NCBI GenBank assembly: GCA_023313575.1
Contig: JAJTTP010000001.1
Coordinates: forward strand, 3,038,001 to 3,102,000
DNA from: Eutypella sp. D-1
Lineage: Eukaryota > Ascomycota > Sordariomycetes > Xylariales > Diatrypaceae
Direction: 5' to 3'
Length of the DNA: 64,000 nt
The position numbers and the translations under genes are program-made. The stretch's first letter is position 1. Every line of letters begins with the position of its first letter. Below are positions 1 to 13,300 of the stretch, piece by piece. Below the pieces are notes generated by a model. It worked only from the letters and a program-made list of their open reading frames with translations, made no database searches and was not told where the DNA came from.

Positions 1-3000
1 TCCTACTAAAGTCAGCTGAAATTACATGGTATCACCTCCTAGCGCAGGCTGGGGCCGTCGGTCATTCTTGTAGCGACCCTGGTCGAGCGAACGGACGTCC
101 AATTTCCAAGGCGCGTGTTTCGATAGCCCAGATCCTTTCAATCGCCCAGTTACTACTATATAGATAGATAATGGCGTAATGCTATCTCACAGCGCTATTC
201 CGGATCCTTCCCCTCCGTACGCCTCCTCCACAAGCAAGAGGGAACTGACGAGATTCGACAAGATGGCGCAGACATCACGATTTTCACGTAACCAGAAGCA
301 CGCAATCCTGGGCAGTGTGCTGGGCACTGGGCAGAGGAATGCCACTGCCATGCCCTGCCAATACTATGCCAATCAATGGACCCAGCTTTGCCAGTCAGCA
401 GCTAGCTAGCTCTAATTTTCACATACGCACATGACGAGTGGAAGATAATGATGGTCTGTGGGGTTGCCAGTCCGAAGAAGAAGAAGTATTGATCAGAGAT
501 TTACCCCAGGTTCTTGTCGTGGTGGTGGTCTGGGGTAGGACTGCCCGCGATATGGGCGGCCACCAACGATATCAGAACGACGCTCTTGACTAGCTCTAGA
601 GCCCTATCTACAATGATCTTCGTCCTAGAGCTGCTATCTAGTCATCACTAGCTTGGCTGTCATCATTAAGCCGTGGTCACCCGCTCATCGCACCCCGGAT
701 CTAGATAAGAAGACGCAGCCCGATCTAACTGTTTTCATCAGATCAGTCTCCAGTAAGCTATACGCGGCCAACTCGACCCAGCGACGTGGACGGGTAGATC
801 ACCGGCATCCGAAAGCGTCTCTTAGATAAACAGTAGGCCTTATAGCACTCCGAAAGATCTCCCATAGTTCGGAATGGCATCGCATCTCGGCTCTTTCTTG
901 CAACAGAAGAGCTCGTTCCCGTCCTGAATTCTAGTGCACTTCGGGATCCCACTTTTTTACAAGCGCCCACCCCCGTCCCTCCTTTTTCTCACTATGAAGT
1001 TAGCCCCTTTACTAGTTAGTATTGGCCCAGCACGAAAATAGAGCCGATACCCGTCCTTATCTCTTGTGCTGCGATCATGCCCACTGGACACCCCGCCTAC
1101 CTCGGCCCCACGTTAGCCCCATATCGTGGGTTTCGGGCAAAAGGCCTCATTGTGTGGCCTGGTTTGGAAAGGGGAGGGGGGGACGAAAGCTGGAAGCCCG
1201 TTCGTCGCCCTCTTACCGACACGAAACCTTACTCACAGTATGTAAACATGCCCTGGATTTTGTAGACAGTTTCAACACGGCAAGGCAGCATGTTACAACA
1301 TTTACGAAACCGGAAGGTTCCGCTCATGTTCACATGTTTTTCTTTCTTCGTGCCGCCAACTTGCATGAGGCCAAAGGTTCCTGTTGTGCTCTTCATATGA
1401 TTCTATCTAGTTACTATGCAGCCCTACCTCTTGTCGCGACGCCAACAGCTTAAACAGAGACAAGAAAGAAAAACAACCCTGAAGTGGCTTGTTATGTCAT
1501 AAGAAGATCTTGGCTTGGATCTACGGGGGGCATGACAGAAGAGGCAGCGCAAACTTTTTTTTCTTTCGTCGCCCGCCCGTAAAGGTCGACAAAAGCGCGC
1601 GTATAACTAGTATCGTGGTAGCGCAGCAGTAGTCGCGGGATTCCGGTGCCAACCTTCCCCACACCGCCCGCTTTTGCCCACGGCGAAATGACACATGTCG
1701 TACAGTACAAGTTACAGCATGTGGGTGCGGTAATGAGACACGATTGAAAAAAGTAATAAAACCCCCTTAAAAATGAAGAAAGGCGAAAGGCAAAAAAAAA
1801 AAAAAAAAAAAAAACCCGAGAAGAGACCTGGTGAAAATTTGCTGAGAATTATTACTAATGGTACTACATGTAGTACGGGGGTTAGGGGGCCACCGGAATT
1901 GAAGGAGTGATTTATTGGTCTTCATTCTCTTACCACGACACAGCGTAGTAAAAGTACACGTAAGAAAATTTGCTTCCTGGTCATTTCCTTTCCGCCGGGC
2001 CTCTTACGCCTTCAATGTTTGACACACGAAAAAACCTTAGCCCGGACGAGCAGGTAAGGTAATGTTGTATAATCATTATAGGGTTCTCCAGGCTGGTATT
2101 GTCGTGATGCCTACATAATTACCTATCTAGTAGGTAGTCAAGACGACATCGAGTTCATAGATATTATAGCCAATTAAAATGTCTCGGCATACTCCTGGCG
2201 TTGGCATGGCATGGCATGGAAGAGATGGGAAACATGGTTCTATTGCTTCCCCGCAAAATCCCCGGGATATAGAGGCGCGATATACCGGCTGGGCTGGGTT
2301 GCAGCATAGTGATATCTGACGATAATGGCCAGATCTAACTTAGACTAAAGATCATATGTTTCTTCTCCCGGATGCGTAAGGAGAGGTAGTAGGTAGGGTG
2401 AGCCCTGAGATATATGTGCCGTGCTATGTCGTGCTATGTAGATTAATAGTATTAGTAGCTACCTAAATACGTCCGTATATACGTATGTCAAGGAGAGTGA
2501 AATAACAGGTATACTAAAAAACACGGAAGGAGACCATTTAAAAGATAAAATAAAAATGATAATCTGCTTAACTGTTTCCACACCGCCTCGAGGGGCCGTT
2601 TTCATTCTGAAGCAAATAATACCCAGGTAGGTAGGTACCTGGAACTGACTCAACCCCCCGTACTCTCCCGAGAAACTGACAAGTCCTGGATAAGTTACCT
2701 TGGAACTGTGACTGTAACCCGTGGGGGCCCGTCGGCAGCATAATGCGTGTACCTACTGTACCAGGTAGGTAGGCAAGGTACAACTTGTGGGCGTCTCTAC
2801 CTGGGCTGGGTATCCATAAATTCTGGGTTACAAGATTATGTGGGGTTTAACCCCCCGGATTACTTAACCCAAGCGACTCAGTTTGTACTACTTAGGTACT
2901 TCGGTATGTATGAAGTTATTTTTCTTTCTCCCCTCTCTCTTCTTCTTCCTCTGCCTACCTAGTATTTTCCTACTCCTTAAGCCTAAGGTTATCTCATCTC

Positions 3001-3990
3001 ACACCCTTTACCGTAGATATAACTTTTAAACTACTATATATGTATGTGGTGCTAAGCCTTGCCCGAAAATAAAATCACCACCCACATTGCAATCCACATA
3101 CATCCACGTACATGTTCATGCTTTTCCAAGAGTTGCATCCACTAGACCTTGACACGCGCGGGAGGATCTCACTACACACTTGCACATCATCTATTTATGC
3201 ACAATCATATCTAGATCACACCCCCCCCTCCCTTGCCCCCAGATACCTACCCCCTTCTCCGCTTTGCTCAGGTTCAGCCAGCCAAGCTGCCCAAACCGCC
3301 GCACAAGATGTCCCGGCTATGTACGTACCATCACTGTAAGATACATGGGTACATAAGTCAACTCTCCAGTCGGGTGAGGTATCTCTGTACCCCTCTACCT
3401 GCCCAGGTGGGTATAGGTGGGTATAACATCTTATGGAACTTTGAAGAGATATAAAAGCATTTATGGATATATAGGTGCAGTAATCAGATAAACGCGCATT
3501 TCGGCCTAGCCTTAAAGATACGATATCTTCCACCTTCCAACTAAGTGCCACATGCAAGAAGGAAAGAAGACGCATTCCAAACCTGCCGCCCAGTTTTCCT
3601 ATCGGTAAGCATGTGAATATGACTATGAATGTGAACGTGAACGTGAAGAGAGGCTCGTAGACTACCAATCAATGGTTAGAGTTAAACCTAAAAAGATGAT
3701 AGGGAAGAAAAAGCCCCGAGGTTGGCATCACTACGCCAGTCATTCACTTCGTACGACACAATAGGATACAATATAATTTACTTAGCGTGGTATAATTACC
3801 TATTATTTGACCCGTCTTTTTTTTTCTTCCCTTCTTTTTCAGCATCTCTCTCCCCCGGGCTTGCCTGGCATGTAAGTGGATGGCAGGCTAGTGGGTTGTA
3901 CGGAAGTACTGTACTGTACATGCACAGACACAATGCCCCCCTCCCCCTTGCCCCTCCATCCCCCAAAGCCCTGTCGCCTGTCTCCGTCTC

Positions 3991-4024
3991 CAGGCCACAC
4001 AGGCCACACAGGCCACACAGGCCA
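3991..4024. repeat. 9-bp minisatellite, about 4 copies
   Basis: Near-perfect head-to-tail copies of CAGGCCACA. No gene overlaps it. Confidence 0.85.
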
Positions 4025-4379
4025 TGGGGGTTAGAGGGCTTATCCAACCCACCCACACCCGCTACAGGGGATGATGCGGCGGTACTCTCACACGCCCAAA
4101 AATCCTCCCTCTCGTGCCTTCCTCCACCTTCAGGGTCCCCATCCCATTCCCCCACTGGGCTTCCCCCAGGACTTCATTTTGCTTCTCCACCCTCTTGGCA
4201 AATCCTGGGCGTCCAGTTCTTGCCAGCCTTGAAGGTTTTTTTTGCCAGGTCCCCAAGGTCGTGTAGGAAGAATGTTTGGAGCAAAGAAAGACAAGTTTGA
4301 AGAGGCGTATGTACTGTGTATGTCTAGTGTGAATACTTAGGTATATAAATACTTACATTGGTATGTATACCTATGTGTG

Positions 4380-4406
4380 TATGTATGTATGTATGTATGT
4401 ATGTAT
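4380..4406. repeat. GTAT tetranucleotide microsatellite
   Basis: Uninterrupted GTAT/TATG array running into a short TA stretch, in the spacer upstream of cre1. Confidence 0.85.
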
Positions 4407-4425
4407 ATATGGTCGTATCCATGTT

Positions 4426-4441
4426 GGGGCCCCGGGGGGCC
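4426..4441. promoter_or_regulatory. Possible CreA/Cre1 binding site cluster
   Basis: A GC palindrome of four G, four C, then six G contains the CreA consensus SYGGRG on both strands (CCGGGG at 4432-4437, CCCCGG at 4430-4435). It lies about 730 nt upstream of the cre1 start. CreA family genes are known to be autoregulated, and paired sites are typical of functional ones. Binding here is inference, and GC-rich hexamers also occur by chance. Confidence 0.3.
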
Positions 4442-4468
4442 TTGCGTATAACTAACTGCATTACATAG

Positions 4469-4507
4469 TACGCCCGCAGAATACGCCCGCAGAATACGCC
4501 CGCAGAG
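4469..4507. repeat. 13-bp tandem repeat, 3 copies
   Basis: Three consecutive copies of TACGCCCGCAGAA, the last with one substitution (G for the final A). Confidence 0.9.
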
Positions 4508-5170
4508 TACCCGCCTGCCCTGTCTTTTAGCGACATCTAGGTTACCTGGTTACATCTTACCAACCTGAACCTATCTACATAGTACATAGTACCTAATAGT
4601 TACTACATGTATCTCCTAGCCTAGACTTTTAGGGCTTTTAGTAGGAAAAGTACGGGAAACCCACGAAAAGTACCTGCTCGTAGCATTCATAGGCGTTCCA
4701 ACCCGCGCTGTCCTTTCCGATCCGCCCGACTCATTTAAATCCATTGCAAGCCCCCCTTTCCCCAAAAAAGTTTGTCTTTTCGAATTTCTGCCACAACCCC
4801 CTTAGCTGCACATAACTATAATAACCCTGGCTCACCCCCAACCCAACCAAGCCTTTCCCGACTTCATCCACCCACACAGACCATAAAATTAAAGTAGAAC
4901 AACACTCACTCACTACCCGTACTCCTAGGACAACCATACAAATATATACAACAACAGTTGAAACACCCGAGCTTTGGGATCTGGAAAGAAGGAAAAGCTG
5001 GTCATCGAGAACGAAGAATAAAATCCTTAACTCATCACGGTTTCCACAAACTTGGTACTTCGGAACCTCTTCATCCCTTGGCACAAAATTCTCGGAATAC
5101 CCTCTCTGGCACCAGGAATATATTTTTCTCACAAGGGAAGAAAAGACAGTGCCACCGGGCTGGCGATCAC

Positions 5171-6427
5171 ATGCAACGATCACAATCAGCGGTTGATTTT
5201 TCCAACCTGCTGAATCCCGAGTCTGCGGCCCCGACAGGCAGCAGCAACAACAAGAACAACGCAAACGCTGGAGGTGACACTGATATGGCAACTGTCACAA
5301 TGATCCGTCCAAATGGTCCACTACCCGGGGGTCAGCCCGCAGAGAATCCGACCGAGCTCCCCCGGCCATACAAGTGTCCCCTCTGCGACAAGGCCTTCCA
5401 CCGTCTCGAGCACCAGACGAGACACATCAGAACCCACACGGGTGAAAAGCCGCACGCATGCCAGTTCCCCGGCTGCAGCAAGAAATTTTCCCGCTCAGAC
5501 GAACTGACCCGGCATTCAAGGATACACAACAACCCGAACTCCAGGAGAGGAAACAAAGCCAACCAGTCAGCCCATCACAGTGCCACCCACTCACTCTCTC
5601 CCGAGTCCGTGATGGCTGGCCCGCGGTCCATCAAGTCCGCCCCGACTTCTACAATGGTCTCGCCTAATGTCTCTCCGCCTCACTCTTACGCCTCATACGT
5701 GATTCCGCCGCCTATGCCCCTTCACTACGGTCGGAATTACACGTCTCACGGTCCTCTGAATGGTCACGGCATGGATGCTGGTCTTCTGGCATCCGCTACT
5801 AACCAGCTAGAGCGGGAGAATATAAGCCTTCATTCCAGACACCACCCCTACCATCCGCATAGTCACCATAATAGCCGCGGCCATCTGCCCTCGCTCTCGG
5901 CCTACCACATGTCTAGGACTCACTCGGGTGACGAGCCTCATGACGACCATTATTCTCGGTCTGTTCGTTTCTCCAAGAAGTCGCGGCCGAACTCCCCAAA
6001 TTCGACCGCCCCGTCTTCGCCGACTTTCTCGCACAACTCTCTCTCGCCCACGCCTGATCACACGCCACTGGCTACGCCTGCTCACTCGCCGCGCCTGCGG
6101 CCGCACTACGCTGGCGTTGAGCTACCTACCCTGCGTAATCTTTCGCTTGGCCACACCCCGGCCCTAGCCCCTCTGGAGCCTCAAATGGAGGGCGGAGTCT
6201 ACCAGCAGACCCCGCCTACCATCAACGCCGAGGGTCCCAGGTCCAACGGTCTGTCTTTGGCTGATATCATCAGCCGGCCCGACGGCAGCAGAAAACTCCC
6301 TGTCCCCCAGGCGCCGAAAGTCGCTGTCCACGACCTCCTCGCGCCAAGCGACGGTTATAACAGCAACAGCGGCCGGAGCTCTGCGTCAGCTAGCATTGCC
6401 GGCGGCGATCTGATGGACCGAATGTGA
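5171..6427 (+). CDS. cre1: Carbon catabolite repressor Cre1/CreA (C2H2 zinc finger)
   Basis: Nuclear DNA-binding repressor that shuts down genes for alternative carbon sources, such as cellulases, xylanases and alcohol use, when glucose is present. The single-exon frame encodes 418 residues, close to the usual 400-420. Two C2H2 fingers lie at residues 69-89 (C69, C72, H85, H89) and 97-119 (C97, C102, H115, H119), joined by the TGEKPHA linker and followed by a basic stretch near 125. The N terminus [16 protein letters not shown] and the C-terminal block around [12 protein letters not shown] followed by AVHDLL are hallmarks of the family; the middle is Ser/Pro/His-rich. The start is the first in-frame ATG, since the open frame extends upstream only through non-ATG codons. 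It stands alone, with about 5 kb of spacer before it and 15 kb after it. Confidence 0.97.
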   Translation: MQRSQSAVDFSNLLNPESAAPTGSSNNKNNANAGGDTDMATVTMIRPNGPLPGGQPAENPTELPRPYKCPLCDKAFHRLEHQTRHIRTHTGEKPHACQFPGCSKKFSRSDELTRHSRIHNNPNSRRGNKANQSAHHSATHSLSPESVMAGPRSIKSAPTSTMVSPNVSPPHSYASYVIPPPMPLHYGRNYTSHGPLNGHGMDAGLLASATNQLERENISLHSRHHPYHPHSHHNSRGHLPSLSAYHMSRTHSGDEPHDDHYSRSVRFSKKSRPNSPNSTAPSSPTFSHNSLSPTPDHTPLATPAHSPRLRPHYAGVELPTLRNLSLGHTPALAPLEPQMEGGVYQQTPPTINAEGPRSNGLSLADIISRPDGSRKLPVPQAPKVAVHDLLAPSDGYNSNSGRSSASASIAGGDLMDRM

Positions 6428-9400
6428 ACTATTCTTTGTATCTTACTAGTAAAGCGGGCTTTCTCGGGGAAATCGATCGATCGGAACAATCACAACTGGA
6501 CATGAAATCACGACCAGGGGCAAATAGAGGTTTTATAATATAGACGGGGAACGTGGGGCGTTTTCTTTTCATGATTTTTTTTCTCTCTCGATGGTCTTGT
6601 TATCTCACGGAACGGTTTCTTGACCGCGGCGATCAGGCGCTCGATTAAATAATACCCGATGAGCACCACTGGGTGTATTTCTGTCGATTACTATGGACGA
6701 GATATGGGGAAAAGCGCTAGGATTCATGGGGTTTTCCTTTTTTCTTCTTATTCTGGTACTTTAAGGCCGCGCACACAACTGGGATGAGCGACGGAAACGC
6801 AACTGTATAGATTTTGATACTCTCTACACCGACAGGCTAGATCTCCCCTACACCACACAACTCACTCACCCACCTATCCATATGCACACACAACCAAAAA
6901 ATTTCCACACAATCCCCTTGGAAGCAACGGCATCACGTCGTCCTTTTCCTTCCCCTTATCACCCGCATGACTTCTGAACTAGCGAGTAGCGGATCGGGGC
7001 GGAGCAAACAGAAATATATATACAGACGTGATATTCAATGATGAAAACATTGGTTTGCGCCTTGACTTGCATATTTAAAGCTGTGTACAAGTGCCTCTAG
7101 TCAGCCACATAACATGTGCCAGTCAGCTGCTACGTGCCTTAGAACCGCGGCTACTACTAAGAAGATGACCTCTGCTATGCGGACCACATGTAGATAGATA
7201 CGTTTTAAATTACCGCGGCGGTTAGTTTCCAGGCCACAGCGACGGGCGGCGGTTGAATGCAATAATGCGCGGTGGGATCCGCCCGTATCGGAGGATCTAC
7301 ACTGACTACGCTACTACACACCTACTTATCTGTGATCGCTTTGATTAGTGTGGTTTTTCCCTTTCTTTCCCTTTCTTTCCCTTTCTTTCTTCCTACTCCA
7401 GCTTTCCCCGTTATGACGATAAATAGTGTCTATAGTGTCGGAGCCATCCTCGAAAGCGTGATCTTGTCTCTGATCTCAGATCCCCCGGGCTCTACGTCCG
7501 ATCCGACTGCCAGCCTGGTAGCTTCCGCTGAGTGAAAGGTAGGGTACGGATAAGCACGCCATCTCCTTTTTTTTCCCTCTTTACGCAACCCAGAAACATG
7601 ATGGAGCCTATGACGATTAATACACACGTAGTTCCCTACTCAGTATGCAAACGGCTTAAACCAAAGTCTTCCTTCTACTATAGTTCTTTCTTCACCTCCC
7701 CCCAGAAATGAAGTCACAGTTTCCTAATTATTAGGCACAGGCTTTACATGCGTAGGTAAGCAAATTTCTTCCAGCCATGTTTCATTCGTGGCTGCTTATG
7801 TAGACTATGTTCAAAGGAAGTCAACTACTACGTATAACTGGGAAGGCTTAACACACACTTGCCTGTTCTACGATACACTGACATCTCGTTTCGTTTTGTC
7901 TATGGTGCATTAAAGTTGAGAACAGTGATGCTCAGATCTTTTCTCTTGCTCTGTAATGCCCCCCCCCCCTCCAACCCCTGTCCCGGTCCCTTACCCCAAG
8001 CAATGATAAGGTTAAATCTAGTTCTGGCTGGAGAAGCTGTTGGCCCGAAGCTAATCCCCACGGATGGGCGCGTCGGCTAGCATCGCTCACGGGTTCTTCC
8101 ACAAAGTAGGTAGGTACGTTTACGTAGGTGGTTATCGTGACGTTAACCCCGTCAGGATTGCGATATACCCCATGGGATAACAGGACGTACATGTTCACTG
8201 GCTAGTTTCCAGCCTCTCCTCGCTTCTCCCTTTCCCCTCACTCTGATCCCTCCCCAGGCCTTACCCCCGGGTTCCAGCTACTCAGGCTCCCTCCACGAAA
8301 ATTACTTAGACTACTTAGGTACCTAACCTCAAGTTGAGTTCCAGGTGGGTTTGGCGCCTCCCTGGTCCGGGGCGGCGACGGAACCCGGGGATCCGTGGCG
8401 CCTCCAACAGGATAGGGCGCCTCCCTCCCCCAAAAATCAAAGATACGTAGATATAATAAGCCCTACATTTTTGTTATCCGCCATGTTTATCGTATGGTAC
8501 AATAGGTAGGCAACGGGCGGAAAGACCAATACGTACGTTATTTTGCTTTCTTTTTGCTTTTTACACTTTCAATAAGACCTAAAAAATTATATCACCATTT
8601 ATCAATCGGATCTAGCAACGCCACTTTCTATTTCTCTCTCTTTTGGTTTTTTATAATTTTTTTTCTTGAGGGGACGGCGCTGTACAGATACAGATGGGTG
8701 TCTTCATACCCCTTGGCAAGTTCAGTCTCCCGTCAACGTACGTGCGTTGTCGTGTATGTACACAACATACGATTGCATTCTACCGAACTCACCATGGGTT
8801 GGCACTATTGGTTGTTGATCTACTAACCTATGGACTCATCAAAAAATTACCAGTCCCTACTTCGGCCTCCTTCGTATCTCATTAGGTCGGGCGACGAGGC
8901 CATGTGTCGGCGGGCACACACGAGGACGTCGCACGAGCAGGCTGCCATTTTAGTAAGGTAATCCGTGACTACATCACTGAACATAAAAGGTGTCACCCAT
9001 GACCGGTGGCCTCCCCCTGCCAAGCCTGCATTCCTTCTAGCGGTCTCGGTCCCGGTCCCCGATCCCGCCTTACCTTACGTATGCGCACGTATGAGCACAA
9101 TGATAGGTAGACATATCTGTACTGTATTTGTTCAGCCCTGACCATGCTTACCTCTACATGTGGAGATAGACTGACTGAGGGATGCGAACACTGTTGCGTA
9201 TGGGATGAGGAACGAGGATATAAAAATAACCCCTCCCTAGAGCCTGACCAGACCTGGCTTGGCCTGGCCTAATTTAAGCTAGCCTACATACTACGGTAGC
9301 CTATCCGATCTGTATTCGTGCATTTGAGGCAAGTGAGCGGGTGAGTAAGAGGGTGTCAAAGTGTTTGCTTGCGCCGGCCCCCATGCCCAGCTCCAATACC

Positions 9401-12400
9401 AAGAACATGATGTAGCCATTTAAACACCACATGAGAATAAATTGTACTTAAAATGTATGTAAGCCAGCCCTGTCCTGCCCTGCCAACGTAACGCGGTCGC
9501 AGCCCACCTGCCCAGCACTTGCGACGCCTTGCCTGCTCGGACGTCCCCGAAGAGGGAGGGGTGGGACAACACCCCCATGGGTAATCCGGGGTGAAACGAC
9601 CAATCCCCGTCTGGGGATGGAGTACGGGCACGACATTGGATGAGAAACGTCCCCAAGGACAGGGGGCAGGGGGACAACCTGGAAAGTACAGAGAAAAGCG
9701 TTACGCGACAGCACACATCACCACACACACACCACCCTCATGCATTATCAGTCATCCCCACAACTAGCAAGGCAAGGGGAAAAAGTAAGAAGAAGAAAAA
9801 AACCAATAACTAGGTGTTCATCTTCGCTCTTGGCTTGGCTGATCTAAAATGGGCGGTGGGGAGGTTGGCGCAACCTCAAAAAAGAAGAGGAAGAGGAAAA
9901 ATACAAGCCGTAATAGATCTCACGACTGTTAATATCCCGAGACTTAGCACTTTGTTATTGAAAAAGAATACTGTGGTCGTAATGTTTTGGAATAGATAAA
10001 AGGTGACAGCAAGACACAGTACTACCGCAACCAGCAATACCTATATGAAGTCTTGTAAAATTGCATGCCTTACCCTGTGGCTCTTCTATCACCCCCCCCC
10101 CCCAAAGCCAACGGATGATCTACTTAACCTACCCACACATTCAGCTCCCAGCCAGTAACTACGTGTATGTGCGTACTCAGCCACGGATGCTCGCCCCCCC
10201 TGGATGTGCGCAATGCAACGCCTCGAGACTCCAGAAAGAGCGGTATGGCCATACTACTGACCTGTCACCAGATATTACGCTATGATTCAGAGGAAATGCC
10301 AAGTCGCGCAGGTAGGCAATAGGTAGGCTGGCAGAAAAGCAATGAGACGTGGCGTTCAGGATAGGAACTTTCGACAGCACACCTACGCCCCCCTTTCATA
10401 CTGCTGACGTGATACTACGTAGATGGTATAGTATACCTCACCACTTGAGTACATTATCTTGTACAAGGGTTTCCTAAGTGGCGTATGCTATTGTTGTACT
10501 AGGTAGAATGTAAGGCGACGCCGAGGTCGTCGTGAAGGCCGCCTCTCCCGCCCCCTTAACCCTAATAAGGACTTTCATCTTACTATTAGTCGCCCTCCAC
10601 CCCTTCCCCGGGGGCCGGGCCATCCGCTCGCCAGCTCGGCCCCGTCGCATACCCCGACATGGCGCGCGTCACGCTGTAATCATAGGCAGTACACCGGGAG
10701 GAGATAGGGAAGCCAGTCCGGTTCGGGCAAGACGACGCTATCACCTCATGGAATCTGGGGACCCGCGCTGTATATCACACGCACTTGCACGAAAATGGTG
10801 CCCAGAGTTTGGGACATCGGGCGATGGTGATAATGCAAGCGTGATGGTTCGTGGTCGTCGGCCGGACCCGTCTTCCCCGGATGCTTCGGGATTATTTTCC
10901 CGGGCAGCCGGGGTTTGTTTCACGGGCTAGAGGGGTTCCGAGGAGCCGCTTCACCGGTCCCGTCCGTTCGTTTGCCCGTGCGTTTGTCTGTTTGTCTGCC
11001 TGTATTGAGGACTGTATATCCTTTGCATAATAGTAGACGCATGAAAAAGAAGGATTATCGTAGGTATTCTACGACCTTCTATTAACATGCACGTGCATGA
11101 ATTACACAGAGCTACGGGAAGAAACCGGACTGACGTGTGTACATACAGACAGACGGGTTACCGAAGTACGTTAGGAGATCCGTAGGGTTTTGATATTTAC
11201 ATACATACATCTGCGGGGTATGGAACCACTACGTATGTTAAGAGGGGCCCTGTTTAGAGCCCGGGGACCCCTCCTTCCTGGGGTTAGAAGGTTATTTATG
11301 GTGCCTAGATCTGAGCGTGAAAAGGAGCCCTTGGGAGTATACGATCTTCGAGGTTTATATATTCCAGTCCATCCTTACCTACTACCTAGTTACCAATGTA
11401 GGTAGGTAGGATATCATATTAGTCTATGTAAGGTCGAGAATAGTAGGTATAAGCTCTATTAGACGCGCTCATTATCCATGATGGTTTTATTTAAGCATGT
11501 AAGTACTCAAAGTACTCAATGAGATTGCTCGGCAATCTACAATCCATCTGCTCCAACAGATAGTGCTGCCGGCATATTAGCAATAGTGTCGCAATATGCA
11601 GTGCTAACTGATTCCATACTGGCCTAGGCTCGACAGGGTATACATACTTATATACATACTACGTCCACGGGTGGGTAAAATACTTATCTAGACAATGGAA
11701 TAGTGAGTAAAGCAATCTATTTATGGATGTCATCAACATGGGCTAGCCGAAGTGAATCTTATCAAAAGTGTCCTTGGTTCTAAGGTCGCGGTACCTCAAT
11801 ATGTTGCAGTCTTGACGCGACAAGAACCAGTAACGCACGCGGCGATGATTTCTACGAATATCTTTTTTTTTGGTTCACCGCAAGTCCGGCGACTGCGCAA
11901 TAGGCTGGCTCTGTGATGAGCGGTGTTCGGGGTTGTGCAAGGTACGCATATATGGATATACATATACATAGGTACTTTAGGCTACATACGCACATGTCTC
12001 TCCCTACCTACGTAAAAAGGAGGTACGCTGGCTGACTGGCTGGTTGGTAGGATGTTGTGATAACCATTACCGGCTTACGAGGCAACTTGGGCAATGAGGT
12101 AGGAAGAGGCCCAGAACTTCTGCATAGTGTGGGGTAGAGAATTTGGAGGATGGAGTTGGGAGGCAGGGAGGACCGCCAGGAACGTGAGGTACAGCACCCG
12201 ATTCGTGTCCCCGGTTCGTTAATGGGGATCTTAACTCGCACGCGCCACCCCTGATCACAACAATTCTTTTTGTAAAATAGTAGTTTTAAAGCATTTACTG
12301 CAAGACCTTGTGCACGGTATATGCGTATTCGAGGGGGGAGTGGGGAGAAAAGGGGTTGCAGTTGGGTGTTAGGGCGGAGGGGGGGGGCCATGTTAGCGAG

Positions 12401-13300
12401 TGATCTCAATGGGTGATTCTTTTTTACTCTTCATTTTCAGTTTGTGGGACATGAACGCGGTGTCGTCACAAGTTTATTGGATGCATTTCGTGTTCCTGGC
12501 TAACAACTTACTACTAGGTCCATCGAGAGTATGTCGTTTTTACCCACCAATACACAGGCCGACTGAACAACAAGCGTTAGAGCTCTTCTTGCCTTCGACA
12601 TCTACTAACTTCTTAATAGATGGGTATCAAATTAACTACCTACTACCTATTTAGGTACCGTCAATGAACTGGCCGTCCTCACTTTCGTCACTGTTTTCTG
12701 ATGAATAGCTGGAAAGTTTTAGCGGGTAGAAGCCTTTGTTACAAGATGACGTCTCTGGGCGTAGGAGAGGTTTGGTCCTCTTTGCGACCGAGATGATTAG
12801 CATTGGCCGGCTTCTGGGGAACGCGTACCTAGGTACGGTTTTATGCGCAGTTATGCACAAAGTATTTTATTTTAAGGGGCGCTAAAAAGCTTTCGTGGCC
12901 GGGATCGAGCGTTAGGATACAGAGATATTAATGCTGTGGTATGGTGCGTTTTAGGGGGTTCAAGTGCAAGTCGTGATGTCACTCCAGCATATTGCCCGTT
13001 TGTAGACTATTATTGCCAAGTCCAGGTCAATAGCGAGATGTTCTATTTATTTGAGCCCTAACTACTGCGTAGTTGGCAGTGACTATGATGATGGTGGTGG
13101 TGACGATGGTAGTTGATGAATAATAATGTCCTCAGTCGCGCCAATCAACGACTGTATGGCATTATCGTTGTGTACAAGTATGCACGAGCGAATGCACAAC
13201 ATGCAGCGCATACCGCAAAGTATTTGCATTACTATATATCGGCTTGCGCGTACAATTTACATCCCATGTGATACCCTATGTAGGAAACACGAATCGCAGC
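6428..13300. other. Gene-free spacer downstream of cre1
   Basis: The first few hundred bases are presumably the cre1 3' UTR. Beyond that I see no convincing gene on either strand; the longest open frames (for example 10532-10930 and 12008-12409 reverse) lack an ATG start or any recognisable family pattern. It contains CT-rich microsatellites, short C-runs (near 7962 and 10091), and TACCTAGGTA-type motifs near 8105, 8310, 11386 and 12640. Confidence 0.6.
7361..7390. repeat. 10-bp pyrimidine tandem repeat
   Basis: Three head-to-tail copies of CTTTCTTTCC; only the final base of the last copy differs. Confidence 0.85.

Larger units (their letters stand above)
1..5170. other. Gene-poor spacer upstream of cre1
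   Basis: No open frame here begins with ATG, carries fungal splice signals and looks like a protein; the longer open frames start at TTG or GTG or are low complexity. The stretch holds a 23-nt poly-A run (1792-1814), several short tandem arrays between 3.9 and 4.5 kb, and TACCTAGGTA-like motifs (2625-2640, 2750-2780). The last few hundred bases before 5171 are presumably the cre1 promoter and leader; an AT-rich TATA-like stretch lies near 4939-4948. Confidence 0.6.

Noticed and set aside
4958..5170. In-frame N-terminal extension of cre1 (71 codons)
   Set aside because: The extension opens with TTG and has no ATG before 5171; the family starts at [10 protein letters not shown].
5807..6106. 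Reverse open frame inside cre1
   Set aside because: Arg-rich shadow of the Ser/Pro-rich coding strand.
10532..10930. 132-codon frame with a signal-peptide-like start
   Set aside because: The hydrophobic start depends on GTG initiation; the first ATG is far inside and the rest looks random.
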